Shown piece by piece: positions 18,971-28,909 of a stretch of DNA of 64,000 bases (position 1 is its first letter; each line of letters begins with the position of its first letter). The stretch comes from Primorskyibacter flagellatus (GTDB taxonomy: Bacteria; Pseudomonadota; Alphaproteobacteria; Rhodobacterales; Rhodobacteraceae), in assembly GCF_900176485.1 (NCBI RefSeq), contig NZ_FWYD01000004.1:1-64000 (forward strand), read 5' to 3'. Both the position numbers and the translations under genes were made by a program. Below the pieces are notes generated by a model. It was not told the DNA's origin. It saw only the letters and a program-made list of their open reading frames with translations, and did no database searches.

Positions 18971-20314
18971 TTAGATAACGGCTTCGACCGAGGCGACGAC
19001 GTCGTTCACCACCCGGTCAAGCAGGTCTTGGTCTTCGGATTCGGCCATCACCCGGATCAACGGCTCGGTTCCGGATTTGCGGATCAAGAGGCGACCATTG
19101 CCTTTCAGGTCCGCTTCGGCCGCTGCGATGGCCTTTTGGACACTGGCAACCTCCAGAGGGGCGCGGTCCGCGGCGAAGCGCACATTCTTGAGCATTTGCG
19201 GCACCGGTTCGAAATTCCGCGCAAGTTCGCTGGCGCGTTTGCCGGATTTTACCATCGCCGCAAGGAATTGCAGGCCTGCCATCAGACCATCCCCGGTGGT
19301 GGCATAATCCGTCATCACGATATGGCCCGACTGTTCGCCGCCCAGGTTCCAGCCGCCACGGCGCATCGCCTCGACCACATAACGGTCGCCCACGGCGGTG
19401 CGTTCCAGCCTTAGCCCGCGCGCGTCGAGGAACCGTTCCAGCCCCAGATTGGACATGACCGTTGCGACCAGAACGCCATCGCGCAACCGCTGTTCCTCGG
19501 CCCAGCGAGCGGCCATCAGCGCCATGATCTGGTCGCCATCGGCGACCGTGCCGGTCTCGTCAATGATCATCACCCGGTCGGCATCACCGTCAAGGCAGAT
19601 GCCGACATCCGCCCCATGTGCGACCACGGTTTCCGCAGCGATGCGCGGCTTGGTCGATCCGCAATCGTGATTGATGTTCTCGCCATTGGGTGACACGCCG
19701 ACCGGAATCACGGTGGCACCCAGTTCCCACAGGACTTCAGGTGCTGCGCGGTAGGCAGCGCCATTGGCACAATCCACAACGACTTTCATCCGGTCCAATG
19801 ACAGGCCTTGCGGCAATGTCGATTTCACACGTTCCTGATAGCGGAAACGCCCATCGTCGATCCGGCGGGCACGGCCGATCTCGTCCGCCGGGGCGACGTC
19901 AACCCCGGACGCGACCATCGCCTCGATCTGTGCTTCGGCGTCATCCGACAGTTTGAAACCGTCCGGCCCGAAGAACTTGATGCCGTTATCCTGGCTGGGA
20001 TTGTGGCTGGCAGAGATCATGATCCCCAGATCGGCGCGCATCGACGGCGTCAGGAGGCCCACCGCAGGCGTCGGCACCGGCCCCAGCAGCAGCACGCTCA
20101 TTCCGGTCGAAGTCAGCCCGGCCGTCAGCGCGTTTTCGAACATGTAGCCCGACAACCGTGTGTCCTTGCCGATCACTACGCGGTGAACGCCATCCCTGTC
20201 ACGGCGAAAATAGCGCCCGGCGGCGGCCCCGATGGCCAGCGCCATTTCTGCGGTCATCGGATGGCTGTTGGCCCTGCCCCGGACACCGTCCGTGCCGAAT
20301 AGCTTACGCCCCAT
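18971..20314 (-). CDS. glmM: phosphoglucosamine mutase
   Basis: 447 residues. Interconverts glucosamine-6-P and glucosamine-1-P for UDP-GlcNAc, needed for peptidoglycan and lipopolysaccharide. The N-terminal start LFGTDGVRG, the phosphoserine loop [21 protein letters not shown], the metal loop [10 protein letters not shown] and the sugar-binding GGEQSGHI are all intact. ATG 20314 is preceded by GGAG. It overlaps folP by 11 bases, so folB-folP-glmM read as one operon, an arrangement also found in other bacteria. Confidence 0.97.
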   Translation of the reverse strand: MGRKLFGTDGVRGRANSHPMTAEMALAIGAAAGRYFRRDRDGVHRVVIGKDTRLSGYMFENALTAGLTSTGMSVLLLGPVPTPAVGLLTPSMRADLGIMISASHNPSQDNGIKFFGPDGFKLSDDAEAQIEAMVASGVDVAPADEIGRARRIDDGRFRYQERVKSTLPQGLSLDRMKVVVDCANGAAYRAAPEVLWELGATVIPVGVSPNGENINHDCGSTKPRIAAETVVAHGADVGICLDGDADRVMIIDETGTVADGDQIMALMAARWAEEQRLRDGVLVATVMSNLGLERFLDARGLRLERTAVGDRYVVEAMRRGGWNLGGEQSGHIVMTDYATTGDGLMAGLQFLAAMVKSGKRASELARNFEPVPQMLKNVRFAADRAPLEVASVQKAIAAAEADLKGNGRLLIRKSGTEPLIRVMAESEDQDLLDRVVNDVVASVEAVI

Positions 20315-21323
20315 ACTGCTCTCCTTGTTCTATTGCCGACCAGAGCGCCAGTGCCTGCCGTGTCTCATCCACGTCATGTATGCGCAGGATCTGCACGCCT
20401 TGCGCCGCCCCTGCCAGCGCCACCGCGACCGAGCCCGCGACCCGCGCGCCCGCCTCTGCCGTGCCGCCAATCGTGCCAATGAATTTCTTGCGCGATGCGC
20501 CCAGAAGAATGGCGCAGCCCAGCCCGTGAAACAATGAGATGCCGTTCAGCAGCGCCAGATTGTGGGCTTGGGTCTTGCCAAAGCCGATCCCCGGATCGAC
20601 GACGATACGTCCCCGCGGCACACCGAGTTGTTCCAATCGCGCCACGCGGGCGGCAAGAAAATCATACACATCCAGCAACACATCGCTGTAGCGCGGATCG
20701 TCCTGCATGACCTCTGGGTCGCCCTGGCTGTGCATCACGCACACCGGCAGCTTCGTGCGCGCGACATACCCCGCCATAGCGGCATCATGGTCCAGACCCG
20801 AGACATCGTTGACCAGCCCGGCACCAGACGCGACGGCCTGCTCGGCAACGGGCACCTTGCGTGTGTCGATGGAGATCGGGCCGATACTTGCCTTTGTCAG
20901 CGCAGCGATCACAGGCGCGGTGCGGGCGATTTCTTCTTCGATCGGAACGGGTTTGGCACCGGGCCGGGTGGATTCTCCGCCGATGTCGATCAGATCGGCA
21001 CCCGCCTGCTGCATGGCGGTCGCATGGCAGATCGCGGCATCGTAACCGTCATGTTGTCCGCCGTCGGAAAAGCTGTCGGGTGTGACGTTGAGAATGCCCA
21101 TCAGGCGTAGCCTGTCCAGGGCCAGCCCGGCCACATCAGCACGCGGCGCGGAGATTGCGGCTTGCCAAGCCGCTGGCACCGCGGACAACGGCACACGTTT
21201 TCGCGTTCCGTCGCGCAGCCGCATCTCGGCCTCGCAGAACCAATGGGGGCCGCCCGCCACGTCAAGCGCAGTGTCAGGGCGTGGGCCGTTACGGCAGATC
21301 AGCGGTCGGTAATATGCGTTCAT
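20304..21323 (-). CDS. folP: dihydropteroate synthase
   Basis: 339 residues from ATG 21323. Condenses p-aminobenzoate with dihydropterin pyrophosphate in folate synthesis. Signatures: [55 protein letters not shown] and [10 protein letters not shown]. The protein is about 60 residues longer at the N-terminus than the classical enzyme; that lead contains [10 protein letters not shown] and an [12 protein letters not shown] stretch. A GTG at 21347 is an alternative start. Stop overlaps glmM; folB ends about 40 bases upstream. Confidence 0.94.
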   Translation of the reverse strand: MNAYYRPLICRNGPRPDTALDVAGGPHWFCEAEMRLRDGTRKRVPLSAVPAAWQAAISAPRADVAGLALDRLRLMGILNVTPDSFSDGGQHDGYDAAICHATAMQQAGADLIDIGGESTRPGAKPVPIEEEIARTAPVIAALTKASIGPISIDTRKVPVAEQAVASGAGLVNDVSGLDHDAAMAGYVARTKLPVCVMHSQGDPEVMQDDPRYSDVLLDVYDFLAARVARLEQLGVPRGRIVVDPGIGFGKTQAHNLALLNGISLFHGLGCAILLGASRKKFIGTIGGTAEAGARVAGSVAVALAGAAQGVQILRIHDVDETRQALALWSAIEQGEQYGA

Positions 21324-21362
21324 GGGTCTTGAATGCGTCACACTCACGGGCTTGGCAAGAGA

Positions 21363-22286
21363 TCAGAACAGCTCTGCCCCCTTGGTGAGCGCGCGCACCG
21401 GCACGGGCACATCGCCGGGCGGAGTTTCGCCGATCACCAGCATTTCGCAGGCACCTAGCAGCCCCGAGAACCATGCTGCAAGCGCAACGCCTTCGCTGTG
21501 CTGTGTGACCGGGCCGTCCACCGCGTCCAGCACGATCTTCGAAGGAGCCCATACACAGATCTGACCATTCTTCATCGCCCAGTCGAGCTCTGTCCGGGTT
21601 TCCACCACGACGCAGCGTCGATCAAGCCCTGCAAGCACCCAGCCATTCTGCTCGATAGCGAGCAGATCGATTCGACGTTGCGCGAGAGGCGCGCCCGCAA
21701 TCGGTCCGGCCTGATCCGGGACACCAACACAGAAGATCAGCGGCGCGTCAGACGCCACCAATTTGTCGATCATCTTGCCAAGATCCGGATCGGCCATCGC
21801 CGCGTTGGACAGATAGACAACGCGCGGATGCGGAATATCATCCGGCAAGGGCCGCCTTGCCGAACTTTCACGCCGGGCGCGGACGATTTCCACGCCCAGG
21901 GCACCGGGACCACGGTCCAGCTTTTCGATGCGAACAAAGACGCGGATGGCCTGAGGTTCCAGAAGGATCCGCTCGGCAATGCGTTCTGCCAGAGTTTCCA
22001 GAAGATTGAGGCGTTCAGCACCCAGCTCGTGTGCGATCGCCTCGGTGACGCGGTCATAAGATAGAATGCGGTCCACGTCGTCATCGACATCGCCGGTCAG
22101 CGGCTGAACCTCGACCACGACATTGAAACAGATGCGCTGCGTGGTGCCGCGTTCTGCCTGAAAGGCACCGATCTCGATCTCGGCAATATGGTCGCGCAGC
22201 GAAATGCGGTCCAGCGGAGCGTGATCAGAACTCTCCTCTGCGCGTTCCTGTGGATGTGCAAAGGCAAGACGGACTTCGTTTGACAT
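21363..22286 (-). CDS. folB: dihydroneopterin aldolase with a long C-terminal extension
   Basis: 307 residues, more than twice the ~120 of stand-alone FolB. Residues ~25-140 are the aldolase: DRISLRDHIAEIEIGAFQAE, ILSYDRVTEAIAHEL, LNLLETLAERIAERIL (with the conserved glutamate) and the KLDRGPGALGVEIVR end. Residues ~145-307 (from HPRVVYLSNAAM on) form a separate alpha/beta-looking part of unknown function, with no similarity I recognise. ATG 22286 has GGAGCG eight bases upstream; the in-frame extension beyond it is not conserved. First gene of folB-folP-glmM. Confidence 0.85.
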   Translation of the reverse strand: MSNEVRLAFAHPQERAEESSDHAPLDRISLRDHIAEIEIGAFQAERGTTQRICFNVVVEVQPLTGDVDDDVDRILSYDRVTEAIAHELGAERLNLLETLAERIAERILLEPQAIRVFVRIEKLDRGPGALGVEIVRARRESSARRPLPDDIPHPRVVYLSNAAMADPDLGKMIDKLVASDAPLIFCVGVPDQAGPIAGAPLAQRRIDLLAIEQNGWVLAGLDRRCVVVETRTELDWAMKNGQICVWAPSKIVLDAVDGPVTQHSEGVALAAWFSGLLGACEMLVIGETPPGDVPVPVRALTKGAELF

Positions 22287-22395
22287 GCGCGAGACGCTCC
22301 GGTGTAGCAATAAAGTTGTGTCACATGAACAGAGCAGACGGGCAAGCGCGAATACCGGATGGCGGATCAGCCGCCCAAAACGGCCGCCTCCGCGA

Positions 22396-23055
22396 TCAGT
22401 TGCTGGAGATCTGCGTACCCCGGCGGTAGAAATGATGCACGCCGATCGTGGCGGTCCGGGCAAATTTGCGCGCCCATTTCGGGCTGACGGCAGAGGTGTG
22501 ATAAAATGTGGCACCATCGGTCAGATCCCGCGGTGCGCCGTCCAACATCGCGCGCGCGACCTTGCCGACGCGGCGGAAAGCGGCTGGTTCGCCGATATGT
22601 TCAGCGACGCCATCACAGGTATAGGTGAATTGGCAGCCAAATTTACGGCCTGTGCCCTGCTTGATCACACCGCAGACCGAATCGGGATAACGCGCACTGT
22701 CGACCCGGTTCATGATCACCTCGGCCACAGCGAACTGTCCTTTCAGCGTCTCGCCCCGCGCCTCGAAGTAAAGCGCCTCGGCCAGGCAGCGCCATTGCGG
22801 ACCCCCCTGGGTCGACGGTTGGCCGGCAAGCCATTTGCTGCTGTAGCTGATCTCGTTTGGCGCAGGCTTGTAGGTCTCGGTCACAGATGCCGGTGTCGGC
22901 GTGACCATCCACTTCAACCGGGCGCGGTTTACACCCTGAAGGCTGGTTTTTTCCAGCCGGATCAATTCATGTGCAGCGTTGGAACTCAATTCAGCAAATG
23001 CGGGTTGAGTTGTCAGAAATGCAGCGGTAAAGGCAATTGTCAGGCAGCGAAACAT
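22396..23055 (-). CDS. SleB-family cell wall hydrolase, secreted
   Basis: 219 residues. Signal peptide at residues 1-21 (basic MFRCL start, hydrophobic core, cleavage after AFA). The C-terminal SleB/Hydrolase_2 domain shows CLAEALYFEARGE with the probable catalytic glutamate, FAVAEVIMNRVDS, CQFTYTCDG, and the closing HHFYRRG. Relatives are lytic transglycosylases acting on peptidoglycan, best known from spore germination but common in non-spore-forming alphaproteobacteria, where a wall-remodelling role is assumed. It stands alone, 109 bases upstream of folB on the same strand. Confidence 0.88.
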   Translation of the reverse strand: MFRCLTIAFTAAFLTTQPAFAELSSNAAHELIRLEKTSLQGVNRARLKWMVTPTPASVTETYKPAPNEISYSSKWLAGQPSTQGGPQWRCLAEALYFEARGETLKGQFAVAEVIMNRVDSARYPDSVCGVIKQGTGRKFGCQFTYTCDGVAEHIGEPAAFRRVGKVARAMLDGAPRDLTDGATFYHTSAVSPKWARKFARTATIGVHHFYRRGTQISSN

Positions 23056-23202
23056 CGGTCAGGTCCTCAGGCAGGGCAGCAGGTGATCACGGGCGCTGCC
23101 GCGATCAAACGATGTGTGCCTAAAGATTTTGTCTAGATCCGTCCAGCTTACGCACGGGAACCAGCAATTATCCGCCCGACGGAAATAATGCTGCGCAAAA
23201 AC

Positions 23203-25770
23203 CTATGGAATCGGCATATTTGATGCCTTCATGGCATCCCGGATTGCCAGTTGTGCCGCAGCCAACCGAGCACCCGGCACGCGAAATGATGAGCAACTGA
23301 CATAATCCACACCAAGCTGACGGCAATATGCTATCGATTCGGGGTTGCCGCCATGTTCGCCGCAAACCGACAAGGTGATGTCGGCCCGGCTTTTCCGGCC
23401 GCGTTCAACCCCCAGACGCAACAGCTCTCCCACACCTTCGATGTCAAGAATGTGGAACGGATCCTCGGGGAATACCTGTTGACGGACATATTCCGACATG
23501 AAGCGCCCGGCATCGTCGCGCGACAGCCCGTAAGTCATCTGCGTCAGGTCATTGGTTCCGAAGGACAGGAATTGCGCATGGGCCGCGATGTCGGCGGCGC
23601 GCAGACAGGCGCGCGGCGTTTCGACCATCACCCCCAGCCGGTAATCGAACTCTGTCTGCTGCTCGGCCTTCACGGCGGCGGCGACCGCATCTATCCGCTT
23701 GCGCACCAGTTCCACCTCGCGGCTGGCCGACACAAGCGGGATCATCACCTCCGGCACGACCGGGTCGCCGTCGCGGCTGGCCTCTATCGTGGCCTCGAAA
23801 ATGGCGCGGACCTGCATGTCGTAGATTTCCGGCACGGTGATGCCCAGACGGACGCCGCGCATGCCCAGCATCGGGTTGTATTCCCCCATCGCCTCGACCC
23901 GGCGCGTCACATCGCTGACCGGCAGATCCAGCGCCTCGGCCAGATCGCGCAGGCCCGCGCGGTCCGAGGGCAGGAATTCGTGCAGGGGCGGGTCGAACAG
24001 GCGGATACAGACCGGCTGACCCTGCATGATGCGGAACAATTCGGTGAAATCGGCGCGCTGCATCGGGAGCAATTGTTCCAGCGCAGAGCGGCGGTCGTCA
24101 GGCGCATCGGCAAAGATCATCTCGCGCATCACCGTCAGACGGTCCGCCTCGAAGAACATATGTTCGGTGCGGCACAGGCCGATGCCCTGCGCATTGAAAT
24201 TCCGGGCGGTCTGCGCGTCCATGGGCGTATCGGCATTGGCGCGGATGCCGATGTCGCGTTCTTCGTCAGCCCAGGCCATGAAGGTCTTGAAGCTTTCGCC
24301 AAGGGCCGCCTCGATCATCGGCGGCGCCCCGGCAAGCACCTCGCCATTGGTGCCGTCGATGGTGATCACGTCGCCTTCGCGGAAGGTGCGCCCGTCCTCT
24401 GCCGTCAGAAGGCCGCGCCGGATCTGGAACCGCATCCGCGCCGCGCCCACCACGCAAGGCAGCCCGATCCCCCGGCCAATCACCGCCGCATGGCTGGTGA
24501 TCCCGCCGCGTTCGGTCAGCACCGCGCTGGCCGCATGCATGCCGCGAATATCCTCGGGCGAGGTTTCGCGGCGCACCAGCACACAGGACTCGCCCCGCGC
24601 CGCACTCGCCTGTGCGGCATTGGCCGAAAACACGATCCGGCCGGTCGCCGCGCCGGGGCTGGCATTGATCCCGGTGCCAAGCCTGTCACGCGCCGCCGCC
24701 GTATCGACCTGCCGGTGCAGCAATTCGCTCAGCGCCCGCGGCTCGACCCGCATCAGCGCTTCCTGACGCGAGATGATGCCGTCATTGGCCAGCGCAACCG
24801 CGATCCGCAAGGCCGCGCGGGGCGAACGCCGGACCCGCACCCCGTCCAGAATGAACAGCGCGCCATTGTCGATGGTGAACTCGATCTGCATTTCCTCGCG
24901 CAGCTTCCGGCGCATTAACGCCCCGTTCACCTTCAGCGCGGCGAACGCCTCGGGGGCGAGCTCCTCCAGCGACGGGCCGCGCGTGTCGCGCTCCAGATAG
25001 ATCGCCTCGGGGCCGGACAGGGCTTCGCGGCCCTGGCTCTGGCTCAGGTAACGGCCGGTGATCTGCGGCAGCCCGGTATCGGAATTGACCATTTGCAGCA
25101 CGCCGGAGCCGCATTCGGCCTGCCCCACGCCAAGCGCCATTTCCTGCACCACAAGCCCCAGCCCGGCATCGACCGGTGCGCCTTTGGCCTCGCGCAGAAG
25201 CCGCGCCGTGGTGCCGCCCCAGGCCCGCGCCATGGATCGCAACACCTCTGCCAGTTGCACGGCGGTCGATTGCGGAAACGCCTCTTCGGCCTCTTCCTCA
25301 TAGGCGGCCAGCGCCTGCGCCAGCCTGCGCGGCCCGGCGCCGTCGATCCCGTCGAACATATCCGGATCAAGCCGCGCCACATGCGCCGCATAGGCCTGAA
25401 TGAACCGCATATAAAGTTGCGCCGCCGCGTCCTGGCCAATCTTTTCGGTCAGATCGGCAAAGCGGGCGTCATTCATGCCGATATTCAGCACCGCCCCCGG
25501 CCCGCCCCAGTCGGGGTCTTCGGATGAGGGGCGCACACACAGCAGCGCACCGTCGGGAAATTCCTCCAGAATGGCGGGCACGTCCGGCATGCTGCCCTGC
25601 GCGATCTTCTGCACGGTATCAAAGGACAGCGCCACCGTCCGGGGCACCGGCAGATCGAGCCGCACCAGCCGTTGCAGGCATTTGGCACGGCCGCCATGGG
25701 TGGGCGCGGACACCGGAGAGGTTGGCGTGATCAGAGTGACGGCCGGATCATCATTGTGCACATGCAGCAT
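23203..25770 (-). CDS. ppdK: pyruvate, phosphate dikinase (PEP-utilising)
   Basis: 855 residues. Interconverts pyruvate and PEP with ATP and phosphate. Order: N-terminal nucleotide-binding part (GGRAKCLQRLVRLDLPVP, LLCVRPSSEDPDWGGPGAVLNIG), central phosphohistidine loop GGITSHAAVIGRGIGLPCVV, and C-terminal PEP barrel with GLCRTEHMFFEADR, MIPLVS, GVMVETPRACL and LSFGTNDLTQMTYGLSRDD. Start is unsure: ATG 25770 abuts an AAGG, a GTG at 25761 has ideal spacing to it, and an ATG at 25815 is also open. A GCTGCGCAGC palindrome lies at 25781-25790. It follows glyS on the same strand. Confidence 0.9.
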   Translation of the reverse strand: MLHVHNDDPAVTLITPTSPVSAPTHGGRAKCLQRLVRLDLPVPRTVALSFDTVQKIAQGSMPDVPAILEEFPDGALLCVRPSSEDPDWGGPGAVLNIGMNDARFADLTEKIGQDAAAQLYMRFIQAYAAHVARLDPDMFDGIDGAGPRRLAQALAAYEEEAEEAFPQSTAVQLAEVLRSMARAWGGTTARLLREAKGAPVDAGLGLVVQEMALGVGQAECGSGVLQMVNSDTGLPQITGRYLSQSQGREALSGPEAIYLERDTRGPSLEELAPEAFAALKVNGALMRRKLREEMQIEFTIDNGALFILDGVRVRRSPRAALRIAVALANDGIISRQEALMRVEPRALSELLHRQVDTAAARDRLGTGINASPGAATGRIVFSANAAQASAARGESCVLVRRETSPEDIRGMHAASAVLTERGGITSHAAVIGRGIGLPCVVGAARMRFQIRRGLLTAEDGRTFREGDVITIDGTNGEVLAGAPPMIEAALGESFKTFMAWADEERDIGIRANADTPMDAQTARNFNAQGIGLCRTEHMFFEADRLTVMREMIFADAPDDRRSALEQLLPMQRADFTELFRIMQGQPVCIRLFDPPLHEFLPSDRAGLRDLAEALDLPVSDVTRRVEAMGEYNPMLGMRGVRLGITVPEIYDMQVRAIFEATIEASRDGDPVVPEVMIPLVSASREVELVRKRIDAVAAAVKAEQQTEFDYRLGVMVETPRACLRAADIAAHAQFLSFGTNDLTQMTYGLSRDDAGRFMSEYVRQQVFPEDPFHILDIEGVGELLRLGVERGRKSRADITLSVCGEHGGNPESIAYCRQLGVDYVSCSSFRVPGARLAAAQLAIRDAMKASNMPIP

Positions 25771-25837
25771 CCTTGTATCTGCTGCGCAGCATACGCCGCC
25801 AGTGGCATATGCCAAGTGTTACGGTCATCGCAGACGC

Positions 25838-28114
25838 TCAACCTTCGATTGACGTAAGGTCCGCGACGGCCAGACAGGTCTGCCGGATCCGGCTGAGCAG
25901 GTTCAACCGGTTGCGCCGCAGCACCGCGTTGTCGTCATTGACCTGCACGGCCTCGAAGAACGCATCAATCGGCGCGCGCAGATCGGCCATGGCGGCCATC
26001 GCCTCGGCAAAGTCTTCCTTGGCCATCGCGGGTTTGATCCGGGCATCGGCGACATCAAGTGCGACAAACAGCGCTTTTTCCTCGTCGCTCTCGGCGAATT
26101 TCACATCCGCGCCGAAGGAATATTCGACGCCGTCGTTTTCCTCGGCGTCCTCCAAAATCTGAATTGCCTTAAGAAATAACTCATCATCTTCAACGCCGGC
26201 TTTCTTCATTTCATCTCTCCAAAGATTGTTGGCGCGCTTGAAGCCCTGCACCAGATTGGCCCCGTCTTCGGTTTTGAGAACATCCGACAAAGCCCGCGCC
26301 CGTTTCACCAACAGTGTCAGATCGTCATTGCCGGGCATGGCTAGGCAGGCGTCAATGGCGTCATGCCGAATACCTTCGTCGCGCAGGTGAACCTTGAGAC
26401 GGTCGTGGATGAAGGAGAGGAGGTCGGCAGCCGTTGTCTGAAGTTTCATCAAATCGGCCTGAAACAAATTTGGTTCGACTGGTTCACCTTTGCCTTCTGA
26501 CGAAAGTAACTCTCTAAGGTCCGATATTATCGCTTGTTTGACGGAAGAGTTGGGCGGTCTAACCGTACCTTTGCGTAAAACAAAAATGAATGTGATGTGA
26601 TCAAGAATTATTTGGTCCATGCTGGCGTGAAGTTCATTTGCCAACAAAAGCCTGATCACCCCCAGCGCTGCTCGACGAAGGGCATAGGGGTCTTTCGAAC
26701 CGGTGGGTTTTTCGTCGATCGCCCAGAAGCCAATCAGCGTGTCCAGTTTGTCGGCCAGCGCCACGGCGACGGAGACTGGGGCCGTTGGCACGTCGTCAGA
26801 CGGGCCGAGGGGGGAGTAGTGTTCCTGACAGGCCGCCCCCACTTCGGGCGGCAAGCCTGCGGCGTCACTGTAATATCGCCCCATAAGTCCTTGAAGTTCT
26901 GGAAATTCATAGACCATTTCCGAGGACAGATCGGCCTTGGCGACCTTCGCGGCCTGTTCGGCCAGATCGGCATCGGCGCCCACCATCGGCGCAATCTCGC
27001 GCGCCAGCGCGCCGATGCGGTTGATCCGGTCGGCCTGACTGCCCAGCTTGGCATGGAAGGTCACATCGGCCAGACGGTTGGTCCAGGCGGTCATGCCCTC
27101 GCGCTTTACCGTGCGCAGGTCATTCTCCCAGAAGAATTTCGCATCCGCCAGCCGCGCCGACAGAACCTTCCGGTTGCCCGCAAAGATGGTCGCGCCTTGA
27201 TCGGCGGTTTCGCGGTTGGCGACGGTCACGAATTGCTCGATCCGCCCGGTCTTGGCATTCCTGACGGAAAAGAACTTCTGATGCTCTTTCATCGAGGTTT
27301 GCAGCACTTCGGGCGGCAGGCCAAGAAAAGCCTCGTCAATCGCGCCCATCAGCACGACCGGCCATTCGACCAGCCCCGCAACCTCGGCCAGCAAGCCGCG
27401 ATCCTCGACCACTTCCAGCCCGGATGCAAAAGCCATGTTGCTGGCCTCCTGCCAGATATGGTCGGCGCGCTCGTCTGGCGTCAGGATCACCTTGGCGCGC
27501 TTCAACTTCGCCGCGTAATCCTCGAACGACGTTACGGAAAACGCGCCCGGCGCCATGAAGCGATGGCCCTCTGTCACGTCTGCGGCCTTGATCCCGTCAA
27601 TCTCCAGCGGAACAACTTCCGCGCCTGCCTCGGTGGTCAGGATGCACAGGATCCGGTGCAGCGGCCGCACCCAGCGCAGGCTGCCATCGCCCCAGCGCAT
27701 CGACTTGGGCCACGGGAAGTTGCGCACAACGCCTTCCAGCACCTCGGCCACAATCACGTTTGCGTCGCGGCCCGGCTTTTCGACCACGGCAAAGAAGAAC
27801 GTGCCTTTCTTCTCTTCGCGGCTTTCCAATTGATCGCGCGTCAGACCGGCACCGCGCAAGAACCCCTCGACGGCCTTTTCAGGCGCATCGACACGCGGCC
27901 CACGGCGTTCCTCGCGCAATGTAGGCGAGCGGCCGGTCAGGCCTTCGACAGCCAGCGTCAGACGGCGCGGCGTGGCAAAACCGGCCGCGCCTGCATAGGT
28001 CAGGCCCGCCTCGACCAGCCCTTCCGTCACCCGCGTCTTCAGATCCTCTGCCGCACGCGCCTGCATGCGCGCTGGAATTTCCTCGGAGAACAGTTCGATC
28101 AGAAGATCCGGCAT
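25838..28114 (-). CDS. glyS: glycyl-tRNA synthetase beta subunit
   Basis: 758 residues. Pairs with GlyQ in the alpha2-beta2 enzyme; the beta subunit binds tRNA-Gly. Typical start MPDLLIELFSEEIPARMQ, then EERRGPRVDAPEKAVEGFL, FPWPKSMRWGDGSLRWVRP, SMKEHQKFFSVRN, and the HD-like section near the middle. ATG 28114 has AAGGGTG eight bases upstream. A stretch of about 70 residues (around VLRKGTVRPPNSSVKQAI) is unlike the usual family sequence and is coded by unusually AT-rich DNA (26461-26640); a second AT-rich patch lies at about 26160-26230. The reading frame is intact. Confidence 0.95.
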   Translation of the reverse strand: MPDLLIELFSEEIPARMQARAAEDLKTRVTEGLVEAGLTYAGAAGFATPRRLTLAVEGLTGRSPTLREERRGPRVDAPEKAVEGFLRGAGLTRDQLESREEKKGTFFFAVVEKPGRDANVIVAEVLEGVVRNFPWPKSMRWGDGSLRWVRPLHRILCILTTEAGAEVVPLEIDGIKAADVTEGHRFMAPGAFSVTSFEDYAAKLKRAKVILTPDERADHIWQEASNMAFASGLEVVEDRGLLAEVAGLVEWPVVLMGAIDEAFLGLPPEVLQTSMKEHQKFFSVRNAKTGRIEQFVTVANRETADQGATIFAGNRKVLSARLADAKFFWENDLRTVKREGMTAWTNRLADVTFHAKLGSQADRINRIGALAREIAPMVGADADLAEQAAKVAKADLSSEMVYEFPELQGLMGRYYSDAAGLPPEVGAACQEHYSPLGPSDDVPTAPVSVAVALADKLDTLIGFWAIDEKPTGSKDPYALRRAALGVIRLLLANELHASMDQIILDHITFIFVLRKGTVRPPNSSVKQAIISDLRELLSSEGKGEPVEPNLFQADLMKLQTTAADLLSFIHDRLKVHLRDEGIRHDAIDACLAMPGNDDLTLLVKRARALSDVLKTEDGANLVQGFKRANNLWRDEMKKAGVEDDELFLKAIQILEDAEENDGVEYSFGADVKFAESDEEKALFVALDVADARIKPAMAKEDFAEAMAAMADLRAPIDAFFEAVQVNDDNAVLRRNRLNLLSRIRQTCLAVADLTSIEG

Positions 28115-28261
28115 CGGTGGCACCCTTGCGTCATCGCCCCCTGCCCACGGCAGGACGCCTCATTCGCGGTTTGGATAACGGCAAGGCTGGCGAGGGTCCA
28201 GTGCAAGCGCAGAAAATCGCACAGACAATCCGCATCCGTGCAAGGCCCGCCCGCCTTGCCA

Positions 28262-28783
28262 TCAGTTCGGTCGGTCGGGACAGGTTTCATCGACCGGGCT
28301 GCCGTCATAGGCCTTGTCGCCGCAGTCGTTGATCTCGTGCCAGACAAAGCCGCGGCCATCGTCAAAGACCGCAACCACCCGGTCGATCCCGTATTCGATG
28401 TTGCGCTGCCCCAGAAAGGCCAGCGCGCTGCCATCGGCCAGCGCATCGCCGATTTCCTCGGCATCGAAACAGTCGAACCATCCCGGTGCCACGCGCGGGG
28501 CAGCGCCTTCATAGGGGGCAAAGGCACCGTCCAACGCGTCAAGGCTTTGCCGTGTGGAAAAACATGCGCGGTAACGGATTGGAGAGCTGTCCGCGTCAAT
28601 CGCACGGAACGCGTCGTAAGGGATCGGCTCCCGCTCACCAGTGGTCATGGAGGTCAGCATCACGTCATCGGTGCCGTGCGGTTCGACCTCTGTATAAAAG
28701 CCGTAGACCTGAAAATAGTAGATTGCGATGCCCGCCGCGAGTGCTGACAGCAGGATGACCGCGCCAAGAAGCTTGCCCATCAT
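28262..28783 (-). CDS. DUF6446-like membrane-anchored protein
   Basis: 173 residues. One N-terminal membrane anchor (MGKLLGAVILLSALAAGIAI) followed by a periplasmic-looking domain with four cysteines (ACFST, FDCFDAEEIGDAL, INDCGD, ETCPD), so disulfides are possible. The gene sits between glyQ and glyS, as in other Rhodobacteraceae; it resembles the DUF6446 family known only from that group. Function unknown; its fixed position suggests co-expression with the synthetase rather than a shared task. ATG 28783 is taken because an AGGA lies about ten bases upstream. Confidence 0.7.
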   Translation of the reverse strand: MMGKLLGAVILLSALAAGIAIYYFQVYGFYTEVEPHGTDDVMLTSMTTGEREPIPYDAFRAIDADSSPIRYRACFSTRQSLDALDGAFAPYEGAAPRVAPGWFDCFDAEEIGDALADGSALAFLGQRNIEYGIDRVVAVFDDGRGFVWHEINDCGDKAYDGSPVDETCPDRPN

Positions 28784-28909
28784 CGAATCGTGTCCTGTCT
28801 TCTGAGGCAATGATTGCCTTGTTTCGCGGATTGTCCGCCCCTCGGCGTGCCCCGGTTTGATGGGCGGCGCAGGCCGTTCGATATGGACGGCATCAGGCTT
28901 GCCGGGACG

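Noticed and set aside
23353-24918. Plus-strand open frame of 521 codons opposite ppdK
   Set aside because: Antisense shadow of a conserved enzyme gene; no motif in the translation.
26597-28747. Very long open frame (716 codons) on the plus strand opposite glyS
   Set aside because: It is antisense to the well-supported glyS and DUF6446 genes. High GC with strong third-position bias keeps the complementary frame open, and the translation has no recognisable motif.
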